Below, one piece after another: positions 51,654-59,850 of a DNA stretch of 64,000 bases (position 1 is the first letter of the stretch; the number at the start of each line of letters is the position of its first letter). The position numbers and the translations under genes were made by a program. Source of the stretch: Micromonospora phaseoli (lineage in GTDB: Bacteria > Actinomycetota > Actinomycetes > Mycobacteriales > Micromonosporaceae); the NCBI RefSeq assembly GCF_900109115.1, contig NZ_FNYV01000005.1, forward strand, positions 67,509 to 131,508, written 5' to 3'. The notes beneath the pieces are model-generated. The model did not search any database, had not been told where the DNA came from, and saw nothing but the letters and a program-made list of their open reading frames with translations.

Positions 51654-51827
51654 GTGACCATCCAAGACCCCGGCGGCCGGGGCGACGAGGATCGCTCGGT
51701 CGACCTCAGCGACGACTTCGTGGTGCTGCCCGAGCAGACCGCCGACGACACCGATCAGGGGTGGGGTGAGCGGGCCGGCGGCAACGACGACTGGCTGCTC
51801 GCCGAGCGCCCACCGCACTGGGACTGA
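51654..51827 (+). CDS. 57-residue acidic protein
   Basis: Small soluble protein with high Asp/Glu (VTIQDPGGRGDEDRSVDLSDD, then LPEQTADDTDQGW), a C-terminal WLLAERPPHWD, and no TM. The start is supported by the TACCCT box and the frame is in normal codon use. A larger frame from 51084 is antisense to the previous gene and is not used. Function unknown. Confidence 0.6.
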   Translation: MTIQDPGGRGDEDRSVDLSDDFVVLPEQTADDTDQGWGERAGGNDDWLLAERPPHWD

Positions 51828-51902
51828 CCGGCCGACTGTCATCGGTCACCGCCGCGCGACCCGGTGGCCCCGCCCGGCACTGCGCCGGGCTGGGCGGAGG
51901 GG

Positions 51903-52301
51903 TCAGGAGGTGCTGGCCGCGGCCGGCGACTTGCTCGCGCCGCCACCGGAGGAACCCGAACCCCCCGACGAACCGCTGCCGGAGCCGGCCGGGGCGGAAC
52001 CGGACGACGAGGTGTTCGAGCTGGGCGAGCCGGAGGACGACGATTCGGACTTGCTCGTGGAGCTGCCCGAGCCGGCGTCCGAGCCGGACGAGCCGGACGA
52101 GCCGGACGAGCCGGAGGTGCTGGCGGCGCGGGAGTCGGTGCGGTAGAAACCCGAACCCTTGAACACGACGCCGACGGAGTTGAACAGCTTCCGCAGCCGC
52201 CCCTCGCACGCCGGGCAGTCGGTCAGCGGCTCGTCAGAGAAAGACTGCACCGCCTCGAGCTGGTGACCGCACGCGGTGCAGGCGTACTGGTACGTGGGCA
52301 C
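51903..52301 (-). CDS. ruc: Ruc/FmdB-type zinc-ribbon protein with disordered tail
   Basis: 132 aa from GTG 52301 with GGAGGAG upstream. FmdB/CxxC zinc ribbon: YACTACGHQLEAVQSF (Cys8, Cys11), then TDCPACEG (Cys29, Cys32), then FNSVGVVFKGSGFYRTDSR; residues 59-132 are a Ser/Gly/Ala-rich disordered tail encoded in part by 9-bp repeats. M. tuberculosis Rv0991c (Ruc), as I recall a redox-regulated chaperone with unstructured C-terminus, has the same plan and lies beside the ligase and galU. A perfect CIRCE element directly upstream supports heat-shock control. Confidence 0.85.
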   Translation of the reverse strand: MPTYQYACTACGHQLEAVQSFSDEPLTDCPACEGRLRKLFNSVGVVFKGSGFYRTDSRAASTSGSSGSSGSSGSDAGSGSSTSKSESSSSGSPSSNTSSSGSAPAGSGSGSSGGSGSSGGGASKSPAAASTS

Positions 52302-52328
52302 GTTCTCCTCCGGGTCTGACACGGCCGG

Positions 52329-52355
52329 TTGGCACTCGACGTATTCGAGTGCCAA
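52329..52355. promoter_or_regulatory. CIRCE element (HrcA operator)
   Basis: TTGGCACTC (52329-52337), a 9-bp spacer, and GAGTGCCAA (52347-52355) form a perfect 9-9-9 inverted repeat, the CIRCE layout that HrcA binds. It sits 28 bp upstream of the Ruc/FmdB start and just after the ligase stop. Confidence 0.88.
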
Positions 52356-52362
52356 TGGTGCG

Positions 52363-53001
52363 TCATCGGCCCCCGGTTCGTCCAGCGGAAGTGTGGGGCA
52401 CGACACCCGAGAGTGCTGTCAGGGGCTGCAGGCCGCCGGTCGGGGTGACCACCGCACGGACCGGCCGGTCGTGCGGCTCGGCGGGCAACGCCTCCACCAG
52501 CTCACCGTCGTGCAGTGGCACCACGGTGAGGACGCCCGCCGGCACCCGCGCCAGAGCCCGGTCGTACGAGCCGCCGCCCCGACCCAGACGCACGCCCCGG
52601 CGGTCCACGCCGAGCGCGGGCACCACGACCAGTTCGGCCGTGGCGATCGCGGTGCGCCCCAGCCGAGGGCCGGCCGGCTCGCGGATGCCCCGCCCCGCGG
52701 CGATCATCGCCGCCGGGCCGGCCCAGACGGCCCAGTCCAGATCCAGGTCGTCGCGGAGCACCGGCAGCAGCAGTCGTCCACCGGCGGGCAGCGCGTCGGC
52801 GAGCACCGCCGGCAGGTCCGGGCCGCCGGGCTCGCCGCCGACCGGCGCGTACGCGGCGACCCGGTCCGGTCGCAGCCGGCGTACCAGGGCGGTCAGCTCG
52901 GCCTGGACGCGCGCCGCGGCGCTCTGGCGCTCGGCTTCGGAGCGGGCCCGCCGGGCTGCGAGCAGCGCGACGCGCGCCTCCCGCTTCGCGTCATGTGTCA
53001 C
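52363..53001 (-). CDS. 5-formyltetrahydrofolate cyclo-ligase
   Basis: 212 aa from GTG 53001 with GAGGGAGCGG upstream. Family signatures are visible: KREARVALLAARRARSEAER at the N-terminus, YAPVGGEPGG (substrate loop), PALGVDRRGVRLGRGGGSYDRALA (ATP/Mg2+-binding GxRLGxGxGxYDR). It converts 5-formyl-THF to 5,10-methenyl-THF using ATP. Order (Ruc, ligase, galU, glp, rimJ, glpR) matches Rv0991c-Rv0996, with a GGDEF gene added. Confidence 0.9.
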   Translation of the reverse strand: MTHDAKREARVALLAARRARSEAERQSAAARVQAELTALVRRLRPDRVAAYAPVGGEPGGPDLPAVLADALPAGGRLLLPVLRDDLDLDWAVWAGPAAMIAAGRGIREPAGPRLGRTAIATAELVVVPALGVDRRGVRLGRGGGSYDRALARVPAGVLTVVPLHDGELVEALPAEPHDRPVRAVVTPTGGLQPLTALSGVVPHTSAGRTGGR

Positions 53002-53110
53002 TTCCGCTCCCTCAGCAAATTCCGGCACGCAACACTCCTCACGCAACGCTCTCCTCGACGTCGCTCTGTGTCAACATCGCAGGCAACGGTCGCGCAACTT
53101 CCGGGGGGAA

Positions 53111-55282
53111 GTGTTGACGCTACGCGGGCGGTTGACCGCAGCCTTCCTGGCCGTGGCGTTCGGTCCGGTGCTGCTCGGCGCGGTCTTCGTCGCGTCCACC
53201 GTGACTGCGGTCGACCGCAGCCGCGCCACCGAACGGTTGGCGGTGGCCGCCACGGCGGTGCGTACCTCGATCGATGCTCTCTGCCAGCAGTTGCGGGCCG
53301 CCGCCGACGCGGTCGCCCTCACCGCGGACCACGCCGGTGCCGCGACGCAGGCGGTCAGCCGCGGGCTGGCCGCTGCGGTGCTGGTGACCGACGTGACCGG
53401 GCGGGTCAGCCACGCCACCCCGGACGCCCCACCGGCGCCCTGGCGGGACTGTGCCGCGCCGCAACCGCCCGGTGGGTCGGTCAGCGCCCTGGTGGTCCGG
53501 GTGGAGCTGCGCGACACCGCCGGCATGACGCTGGGTACGGTCGCCGCCGCCCAACCGGTCGACCCTGCGCTCATCGCGCGGCTCGCCGCGGTGACCGGAG
53601 TCGCGGTGACCCTGCTCGACGGTGCCAGCGGGCCCGCCCAGGTGGCGCACACCACCGAGTCCGCCGGTGGACGTGACGCGGTGCTCGCCGCCGCCGCGTC
53701 CCTGCCGGACGGACGGGTCAGCGGCACCACCGACGGCCGGTACGTGCGTCGGGCCGGCCCGACCACCGGGCAACCCCTGCCCCTGGTGCTCTCGGTGCCC
53801 AGCAACCAGCCGCCCGGCCTGCACGCCGTGCTGGTCGCCGTGGTGCTGCTGGCCGCACTTCTGGGGGTGGCGGCGGCCTGGCGGCTGGCCCGGGTGACCA
53901 CCCGCCCGCTGGTGGAGTTGGCCGGCGCGGTGGACCGGGTCGCCGCCGGAGACCTCACCGCTCGGGTGCCGGTACGCAGCGGCGACGAGATCGGCCGGCT
54001 GGCTGTCGCCTTCAATCGGATGACCCGCGAGACCGGTGGCTACCTGGCGGCGCTGGCCAGCAGCCGGGACCAGCTGCGCGGGCACCTGGCGGTGCTCGGC
54101 GACACCCTGGCCAGCACCCACGACCTGCAACGGATCCTGCGGTTGATCCTGCACAGCGCGCTCGCCGCGACCGGCGCCCGGGCCGGGGCGGTGCTGCTCA
54201 CCGAGCCGGGTGGCGTGCTCGTGGCGCAGTGCACCGAGGGGTTCGACGGGCGTTGGCCGGGTGCGGGTGCGGGTGCGCCGACCGTGCCGCTGGGTGGCGG
54301 CGTGGTCGGCACGGTCGCGGCGACCGGTCAACCTCGTCGGGGTCGGGTCGGCCCGGCACCGGCCGAGCCCGGCGACCCACCGTGCCGGACGTACATCGCG
54401 GTGCCGTTCGCGGCGCCTGCCGGACGCGGGGAACCCGGCTCGATCTCTGCGGCGGACGGTGACACCCCGGCGGAGCTGGCGTTGGGTGTGCTGGCCCTCT
54501 ACGACCGGCTCGGCGGGGAGGAGTTCGACGACGACGACCTGATCACCCTGCGCACCTTCGCCGGGCACGCGGCGGTCGCCGTCGACAACGTCCGCGTCCA
54601 CGAGGAGAACCAGCGGCTGTCGCTCACCGATCCGCTGACCGGGCTGTGGAACTACCGCTACCTGCGCGAGTCGCTGCGCCGGGAGGTGGAGCGGGCCAGC
54701 CGGTTCGGCCGGATGGTGAGCGTCCTCGTCCTCGACCTCGACCGGTTCAAGACGGTCAACGACACGTACGGCCACGCCGCCGGGGACACCGTGCTGGCCG
54801 AGTTCGCCCGCCGGGTACGCGGCGAGATCCGAGAGGTGGACCTCGCCTTCCGCCAGGGCGGGGAAGAGTTCGTGGTGCTGTTGCCGGAGACCGACGCCCG
54901 GGGCGCGACGATCGTCGCCGAGCGGCTCGGCGCGGCCGTCCGGGGTGCTCCGGTGGTCGTGGTGGGGCACACCGGGGTACGGGAGCCGATCCAGGTCACC
55001 GTCTCCATCGGCATCGCCGTCTTTCCCGACCACGCCGACACCGGCCCGCAGGTGCTCCAGGCAGCCGACGAGGCGTTGTACGCGGCGAAGGCCGCCGGTC
55101 GGGACACCTGGCGGGTGGCGTCGGCCCGGGAGGCGTCGGTCACCCGGGAGATGCCCGTACCGCCGGCGGCGCGCAGCCCCTCCGACGGGCTGCCCCGCGC
55201 CGGACCCGGCACCGGCAGAACCGGCCCGCCGGGCGGCGCGTCTTCTGGTCCTCACCCGCCGGGGCGCGGCCATGGCCGATAG
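53111..55282 (+). CDS. membrane GGDEF diguanylate cyclase with HAMP and GAF domains
   Basis: 723 aa. TM1 about 10-33, extracytoplasmic sensor about 34-230, TM2 about 238-262, HAMP about 255-310 (LARVTTRPLVELAGAVDRVAAGDLTARVPVRSGDEIGRLAVAFNRM), GAF about 330-490, GGDEF about 510-690. The active site is GGEEF (583-587) and the inhibitory RxxD site REVD lies 5 residues upstream, so product-inhibited c-di-GMP synthesis is likely. The C-terminal 45 residues are disordered. GTG 53111; TTG 53114 has a better-spaced GGGGGG. Confidence 0.9.
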   Translation: MLTLRGRLTAAFLAVAFGPVLLGAVFVASTVTAVDRSRATERLAVAATAVRTSIDALCQQLRAAADAVALTADHAGAATQAVSRGLAAAVLVTDVTGRVSHATPDAPPAPWRDCAAPQPPGGSVSALVVRVELRDTAGMTLGTVAAAQPVDPALIARLAAVTGVAVTLLDGASGPAQVAHTTESAGGRDAVLAAAASLPDGRVSGTTDGRYVRRAGPTTGQPLPLVLSVPSNQPPGLHAVLVAVVLLAALLGVAAAWRLARVTTRPLVELAGAVDRVAAGDLTARVPVRSGDEIGRLAVAFNRMTRETGGYLAALASSRDQLRGHLAVLGDTLASTHDLQRILRLILHSALAATGARAGAVLLTEPGGVLVAQCTEGFDGRWPGAGAGAPTVPLGGGVVGTVAATGQPRRGRVGPAPAEPGDPPCRTYIAVPFAAPAGRGEPGSISAADGDTPAELALGVLALYDRLGGEEFDDDDLITLRTFAGHAAVAVDNVRVHEENQRLSLTDPLTGLWNYRYLRESLRREVERASRFGRMVSVLVLDLDRFKTVNDTYGHAAGDTVLAEFARRVRGEIREVDLAFRQGGEEFVVLLPETDARGATIVAERLGAAVRGAPVVVVGHTGVREPIQVTVSIGIAVFPDHADTGPQVLQAADEALYAAKAAGRDTWRVASAREASVTREMPVPPAARSPSDGLPRAGPGTGRTGPPGGASSGPHPPGRGHGR

Positions 55283-55285
55283 TCT
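55280..55285 (+). promoter_or_regulatory. -10 box of leaderless galU
   Basis: TAGTCT ends 6 nt before ATG 55292, within the last codons of the GGDEF gene. Confidence 0.45.
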
Positions 55286-55291
55286 CGCGGC

Positions 55292-56245
55292 ATGTCGGAG
55301 CACTCAGCGAACCCCTCAGCGGCCGCCGCCACCGGTCGTCCCCGTGCCGTCAAGGCTGTCATCCCGGCCGCCGGCCTGGCCACCCGGTTCCTGCCGGCCA
55401 CCAAGGCGGTCCCCAAGGAGCTGCTGCCGGTCGTGGATCGGCCGGTGTTGCAGTACATCGTCGAGGAGGCCGCCCAGGCCGGCATCGGCGACGTACTGCT
55501 GATCACCGGCCGGGGCAAGACGTCGATGGTGGACCACTTCGACCGCCGCCCTGACCTGGAGGAACGGCTCGCGGAGAAGCCTGACCTGCTCGCCGAGGTC
55601 AAGCGGACCGAGGAGCTGGCGGCCATCTACACCTGCCGGCAGCCGGAGCAACTGGGCCTCGGTCACGCCGTCGGGTACGCCGAGTCGCACGTCGGTGACC
55701 AGCCCTTCGCGGTGCTGCTCGGCGACGAGTTCGTCAACCTCTCCGAGCCGCTGCTGCCGGCGATGCTGGAGCTGCAGGCGCGTACCGGCGGGGTGGTGCT
55801 CGCCTTCTTCGAGGTGGACGCGGCCGAGACGAAGCGCTACGGGATCGCCTCGGTGGAGCCGGCGGAGTCCGAGCTGACCGACATCGGCGAGGTCGTGAAG
55901 GTGACCGGCATGGTGGAGAAGCCGAAGCCGGAGGAGGCGCCGAGCAACCTCGCCGTGCTCGGCCGGTACGTGCTGCCCGGCAAGATCTTCGACGCCATCC
56001 GCCGTACCGAGCCCGGTAGCGGCGGGGAGATCCAGCTGACCGACGCGATGGAGTTGCTGCGTACCGAGGGCACCCCGGTACACGCGATCGTGTACCGGGG
56101 CATCCGCTACGACACCGGCATGCCGCTGGGCTACCTGCAGACCGTCGTCCAGATCGCCGCCGAGCGTGAGGACCTGGGCGGCGAGTTCCGTAAGTGGCTG
56201 GCCGAGTTCGTCAACTCCGACGCGTCGGGCGGTCCGAATACATGA
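55292..56245 (+). CDS. galU: UTP-glucose-1-phosphate uridylyltransferase
   Basis: GalU, 317 aa. AVIPAAGLATRFLPATKAVPKELLPVVDRPVLQYIVEEA is the nucleotide-binding signature (GxGTRxxPxTK); ITGRGK, VLLGDEFVN (metal Asp) and YDTGMPLGYLQT follow. It makes UDP-glucose for polysaccharide and cell-envelope synthesis. Normal length. Its stop overlaps the glp start (ATGA). Confidence 0.94.
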   Translation: MSEHSANPSAAAATGRPRAVKAVIPAAGLATRFLPATKAVPKELLPVVDRPVLQYIVEEAAQAGIGDVLLITGRGKTSMVDHFDRRPDLEERLAEKPDLLAEVKRTEELAAIYTCRQPEQLGLGHAVGYAESHVGDQPFAVLLGDEFVNLSEPLLPAMLELQARTGGVVLAFFEVDAAETKRYGIASVEPAESELTDIGEVVKVTGMVEKPKPEEAPSNLAVLGRYVLPGKIFDAIRRTEPGSGGEIQLTDAMELLRTEGTPVHAIVYRGIRYDTGMPLGYLQTVVQIAAEREDLGGEFRKWLAEFVNSDASGGPNT

Positions 56246-57555
56246 CAGCGACGGCCGACGCCGAGGCGGCCGAAAACGGGTTGACGCCGCTCGCCGACTA
56301 CCTGGGCAGTGTGCTGCGCAGGTTGCGCGCGCTGCCTCCACTCGACCTCGACCTCACCCAGGCGTACGGCAACGTCCTCGCCGAGGATGTCGTCGCGCCG
56401 CACTCGTTCCCGGCCTTCGACCAGGCGGCCGTCGACGGGTACGCCGCGCGCTGGGAGGACATCGCGGGCGGTGGCCGGGGCGCGGGATACGTCCCGGCCC
56501 AGTCCGGCGGGCCGGGTGGCCGCACCGTACGGCTCAACGTCGTCGGTGACCTCGGCGCGGCGAGCTGGCGGCCGGTCCGGCTCACCCCGGGCTCGTGCTT
56601 CTCGGCCGCCGCCGGGGCGCCGCTGCCGATCGGCGCGGACGTGGTCGTCCCGGTGGAGTGGACCGACCAGGGCATGGCGGCGGTGGAGATCTTCCGTGTC
56701 CCGAAGCGGGGGTACGGGTTACGCCGCACTGGTGAGGAGGTGACCGGCGGTGCCCTGCTGGCCCGCTCCGGCACCTATGTCTCGCCGGCGCTGGTCGCGG
56801 TACTCGCCGCCACCGGGATCGGCCACGTGGTGGTGCGGCCCAGCCCCCGGGTGGTCATCGTGGCCACCGGGGACGAACTGGTCGACGTGGGCCGCGGCAG
56901 TCAGCCCGGCCAGGTGGTCGACGCCAACTCGCACGCGCTGACCGCCGCGGCGGCGGAGGCGGGCGCGCTCGCGTACCGGGTGGGCATCTGCGACGACGAT
57001 CCGGAAGGGCTGCGCGGGCTGCTGGAGGACCAGACCCTGAACGCCGACCTGATCATCACGACCGGCGGCACCGGCACCGGTCCGGGCGACATGGTCCGCC
57101 GCATCCTGTCCCGCCGGGAGGGCAGCCGGGCCGGTCCGGTCACCTTCACCGATGTGGCCCTCTATCCCGGCACCGCCCTCGGGTTCGGCACCGTCGGCGC
57201 CGAGGAGGTGCCGGTGGTCTGCCTGCCCGGCGACCCGGGGGCCGCGATGATCGGTTTCGAGGTACTGGCTCGCCCCGCGATCAACCTGCTGGCCGGCGCC
57301 GAGCCGGTGTTCCGCCCGAGCGTGCGGGCACACCTGCTGGAGACCGTCTCCTCCCCGGCCGGGCTGCGGGAGTTCCGGCCCGCGCACGTCGCCGAGCGAC
57401 GCGGCGGGGGTTACACTGTCCAACCGCTCAACGGCGGCCCGTTCACCCTCTCCGGCCTGGCAGAGGCGAATGGACTTCTCGTTCTCGGTGAGCGAGTGAC
57501 GGCCGCTGCCGCCGGCTCCACCGTGGACGTGCTGCTGCTCGATCGTCGACGGTGA
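56242..57555 (+). CDS. glp: MoeA-like gephyrin-type molybdotransferase Glp
   Basis: 437 aa from ATG 56242, overlapping galU by 4 bp. MoeA domains: N-terminal PAFDQAAVDGYAAR (FDxSAxDGY), ADVVVPVEWT, MogA-like domain with VIVATGDELVDVG and IITTGGTGTGPGDMV (molybdopterin loop TTGGTGxxPxD), FGTVGAEEVPVVCLPGDPGAAM and the C-terminal beta barrel. The galU-moeA-rimJ-glpR order marks the corynebacterial Glp, a gephyrin-like protein that links FtsZ to a membrane receptor. A molybdenum-cofactor role is not excluded. Confidence 0.88.
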   Translation: MTATADAEAAENGLTPLADYLGSVLRRLRALPPLDLDLTQAYGNVLAEDVVAPHSFPAFDQAAVDGYAARWEDIAGGGRGAGYVPAQSGGPGGRTVRLNVVGDLGAASWRPVRLTPGSCFSAAAGAPLPIGADVVVPVEWTDQGMAAVEIFRVPKRGYGLRRTGEEVTGGALLARSGTYVSPALVAVLAATGIGHVVVRPSPRVVIVATGDELVDVGRGSQPGQVVDANSHALTAAAAEAGALAYRVGICDDDPEGLRGLLEDQTLNADLIITTGGTGTGPGDMVRRILSRREGSRAGPVTFTDVALYPGTALGFGTVGAEEVPVVCLPGDPGAAMIGFEVLARPAINLLAGAEPVFRPSVRAHLLETVSSPAGLREFRPAHVAERRGGGYTVQPLNGGPFTLSGLAEANGLLVLGERVTAAAAGSTVDVLLLDRRR

Positions 57556-57586
57556 GCCGTCGGTGATGCTCGGGAGTGGAGGTTAG

Positions 57587-58225
57587 GTGTTCCGACGGGC
57601 ACCCGGCTGGCCGGCGGTGCACTCCGACGGCCCGGTGCTGCTACGGCCCTACCGGCGTTCCGACGCGGTGGCCTGGTCCGAGGTGCGTCGCGCCAACCGG
57701 GACTGGCTGGCCCCCTGGGAGTCGTCGATCCCCGGTGACTGGGACGACCTGAACTCGCCGGCCACCTTCCGCTGGATGTACCGCGACCAGCGACGCTCTG
57801 CGCGTACCGGCGAGGGGATGCCGTTCGCGGTCTGCCTCTACGACGGCGGCGAGGAACGGCTGGTCGGCCACATCAACGTGGGCAACATCGTGCGGCGGGC
57901 ATTCTGCTCCGGGTACATCGGGTACTGGGTGGACCGCCGGGTTGCCGGCCGTGGGGTGATCCCCACCGCGCTGGCGCTCGTCGTCGACCACGCCTTCGGC
58001 CCCGGCGGGCTGCACCGCATCGAGATCAACATTCGTCCGGAGAACCGGGCGTCGCGCCGGGTGGTGGAGAAGCTGGGCTTCCGCGAGGAGGCGTACCACG
58101 CTCGCTACATGCACATCGACGGCGCCTGGCGCGACCACATCGGATACGCGATGACCAGCGAGGAGATCGCCGCCGAGGGCGGCCTGCTGGCCCGCTGGCA
58201 GCGGCTGCGCGCCCGTACGCCGTGA
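57587..58225 (+). CDS. rimJ: RimJ-type GNAT acetyltransferase
   Basis: 212 aa from GTG 57587 with GTGGAGG 5 nt upstream. RimJ/RimL signature: VLLRPYRRSDAVAWSEVRRANRDWLAPWE, YIGYWVDRRVAGRGVIPTALALVVDHAF (acetyl-CoA loop RxxGxG/V), HRIEINIRPENRASRRVVEKLGFREEAY. It N-acetylates a protein terminus or small molecule; in E. coli RimJ acts on ribosomal protein S5. Position between glp and glpR is conserved in actinobacteria. Confidence 0.9.
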   Translation: MFRRAPGWPAVHSDGPVLLRPYRRSDAVAWSEVRRANRDWLAPWESSIPGDWDDLNSPATFRWMYRDQRRSARTGEGMPFAVCLYDGGEERLVGHINVGNIVRRAFCSGYIGYWVDRRVAGRGVIPTALALVVDHAFGPGGLHRIEINIRPENRASRRVVEKLGFREEAYHARYMHIDGAWRDHIGYAMTSEEIAAEGGLLARWQRLRARTP

Positions 58226-58409
58226 GGCGTCCCACGTGCGGGATCGGCGCGGCGCGGCGGTTCCGGCGAGGGTGACCCGTAACCTCAGGTAACTGCAAGC
58301 TGCGGCAGGCGCTGCCCGCTCCGCACGATTCACGTCGCCGACGTCGATCGGTGAAAGATCCTGCGGCCGGTCGGAGCTTGCTCCGAATTCGGTGACGGGA
58401 GGGGTGAGG

Positions 58410-59315
58410 GTGCCGACCTCGGTGCTCCTCGCCGTCCTCGCCGCCGCCGGTCTGCTCGCCCTCGCTCCGGCGCTGGTCCGCCGGTACGACGCCGCCGAGC
58501 GGCTGGTGGCGGAGCGGGCGCAGACGACGGCGCGGGTGCTCCAGCGCCGCCGCCGACGCCGCACTGTCCCGGGCCGGCGGCCGGTCAACCCGTCCCGCGC
58601 CCTGGTGGTCACCCTCAGCGAGGATGCCGCCTCGGGTGCCCTCGCCGCCCCGGTCTCCGGCCCACCCGCGATGCGTCGCACCGTCCCACCCGTGCCTCGC
58701 GGCTCAGCCGGCGAATCCGATGGGGGGCCGCGCCCGCGCCGTGCCGGTGAGCGTGACGACGGCTCCCGGCAGGTCGGCGAACGGTCGGCGCGCCGCTCCG
58801 GTCGGCCGAGCCGACTGCGCGCCGTACCGGCGGGCCGACCCCGCCGTCGCCCCGACCGGCGTCGCCACCACACCCCGGCGATCTACCGCCGCCGCCGGGT
58901 GCTCGCCGCGCTGGTGCTGCTCAACGCCGTCGAGTTGGTCGGTGTGCTGGTCGTCGGCCCCGGCTTCTGGATCAGCTTCGCGGTCACCGCCACCCTGCTG
59001 ATCGTGTACGTCGTACACCTGCGCGCCCGCGCGGTGGCCGACCGCCGGCGACGCCGGGCCCTGGCTCGCGAGGCCGCGTGGCTGGCCGCCCGCCAGGCCG
59101 AGGTACGCCGGGAGCAGGCCCGCCGTGCCGCGGCCCGGCGGGAGGCGCAGCGCCGGCTGGCCGCCCAGCGGGAGTCCGTCCGGCGCAACGCGATGGGCCT
59201 GGACCGCCCGGCCGACCTGCCGCAGGCGGCCAACGGCGGCTCAGTGTCCTACCGCCGTGCCGGCGGCCTGCGTGGCCGCCCCTACGAAGCCGGCCCCGGC
59301 TCCCACAGCGCCTGA
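58410..59315 (+). CDS. glpR: gephyrin-like protein receptor GlpR (SepX)
   Basis: 301 aa from GTG 58410 with GGGAGGGG upstream. N-terminal TM (about 1-18, TSVLLAVLAAAGLLALAPALV), a long basic disordered region with Arg-rich runs (about 40-165), a pair of hydrophobic segments (about 170-205: RVLAALVLLNAVELVGVLVVGPGFWISFAVTATLLIVYVVH), then a coiled, Ala/Arg-rich C-terminus (about 210-260). This is the Rv0996/SepX/GlpR membrane protein that binds Glp and the divisome. Regulator of septation in Streptomyces (SepX), inferred here. Confidence 0.85.
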   Translation: MPTSVLLAVLAAAGLLALAPALVRRYDAAERLVAERAQTTARVLQRRRRRRTVPGRRPVNPSRALVVTLSEDAASGALAAPVSGPPAMRRTVPPVPRGSAGESDGGPRPRRAGERDDGSRQVGERSARRSGRPSRLRAVPAGRPRRRPDRRRHHTPAIYRRRRVLAALVLLNAVELVGVLVVGPGFWISFAVTATLLIVYVVHLRARAVADRRRRRALAREAAWLAARQAEVRREQARRAAARREAQRRLAAQRESVRRNAMGLDRPADLPQAANGGSVSYRRAGGLRGRPYEAGPGSHSA

Positions 59316-59340
59316 CGTCGCCCTACCTACTCAGGACGAG

Positions 59341-59403
59341 GCGGCAGTTTCGGGGAAGTTGCTGCCTCGGGGGCACTCGGAGGCAGCAGCTTCGGTGAAG
59401 TTG
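59341..59403. repeat. imperfect 21-bp tandem repeat with hairpin potential
   Basis: Copies at 59341-59361 and 59383-59403 (18 of 21 identical, period 42), with CTGCCTC (59362-59368) and GAGGCAG (59380-59386) as a stem between. Lies after glpR and may help terminate it. Confidence 0.5.
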
Positions 59404-59460
59404 TGTGGATCTTGCGTGAGTGGTGAGCGGGGCGGTTCGCGGCGGGGGCAGCCGACCTGT

Positions 59461-59466
59461 TAGCCT
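59461..59466 (+). promoter_or_regulatory. -10 box of tRNA-Ala
   Basis: TAGCCT lies 57 bp before the tRNA; the -35 is not clear. Confidence 0.3.
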
Positions 59467-59522
59467 TGTCGCCGGCCCGCCCGGTGAAAGCCGGGTGGGA
59501 CCGATGCCGGTCAGCCGGCGGA

Positions 59523-59596
59523 GGGGCTGTGGCGCAGACTGGTAGCGCACCTCGTTCGCATCGAGGGGGTCAGGGGTTCAAATCCCCTCAGCTCCA
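59523..59596 (+). tRNA. tRNA-Ala(CGC)
   Basis: 74-nt cloverleaf. Acceptor stem GGGGCTG pairs with CAGCTCC, giving a G3-U70 pair, the alanine identity signal; discriminator is A. Anticodon stem CCTCG/CGAGG encloses loop TTCGCAT with anticodon CGC (reads GCG). T arm GGGGTTCAAATCCCC. No CCA is encoded. A terminator follows. Confidence 0.93.
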
Positions 59597-59601
59597 CAGA
59601 A

Positions 59602-59641
59602 TTAAGGCCCTGACCAGCGGAAGCGCCGGTCAGGGCCTTAA
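59602..59641 (+). terminator. terminator of the tRNA gene
   Basis: TTAAGGCCCTGACC (59602-59615) and GGTCAGGGCCTTAA (59628-59641) are perfect 14-bp arms, with a short T-rich tail (GTTTGTC). Confidence 0.85.
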
Positions 59642-59850
59642 GTTTGTCTATGCGACTTTGAATCACTGACCAAAAACCCCCACAAACGCGTGGGTGCGGT
59701 CACGTTCGGCGGCGGTTGGGTCTGTCCGCGTTGCGGGCTGTTCCGCACGCACCACCCCGGGTCGGCATTGACCCTGAACATCATACGAATTGCCTTGACT
59801 GTCATCAATGTGGTCGCGGTGACGCGCCCCCAGCCCTGGTGAGGATCAAG

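Noticed and set aside
53120..55303. 727-aa minus-strand open frame opposite the GGDEF gene
   Set aside because: Shadow of the diguanylate cyclase, whose domains and active site are clear.
59563..59596. tRNA 3' end as an attachment site for an integrated element
   Set aside because: I found no second copy of the tRNA 3' end within the window and no integrase, so att sites cannot be called here.
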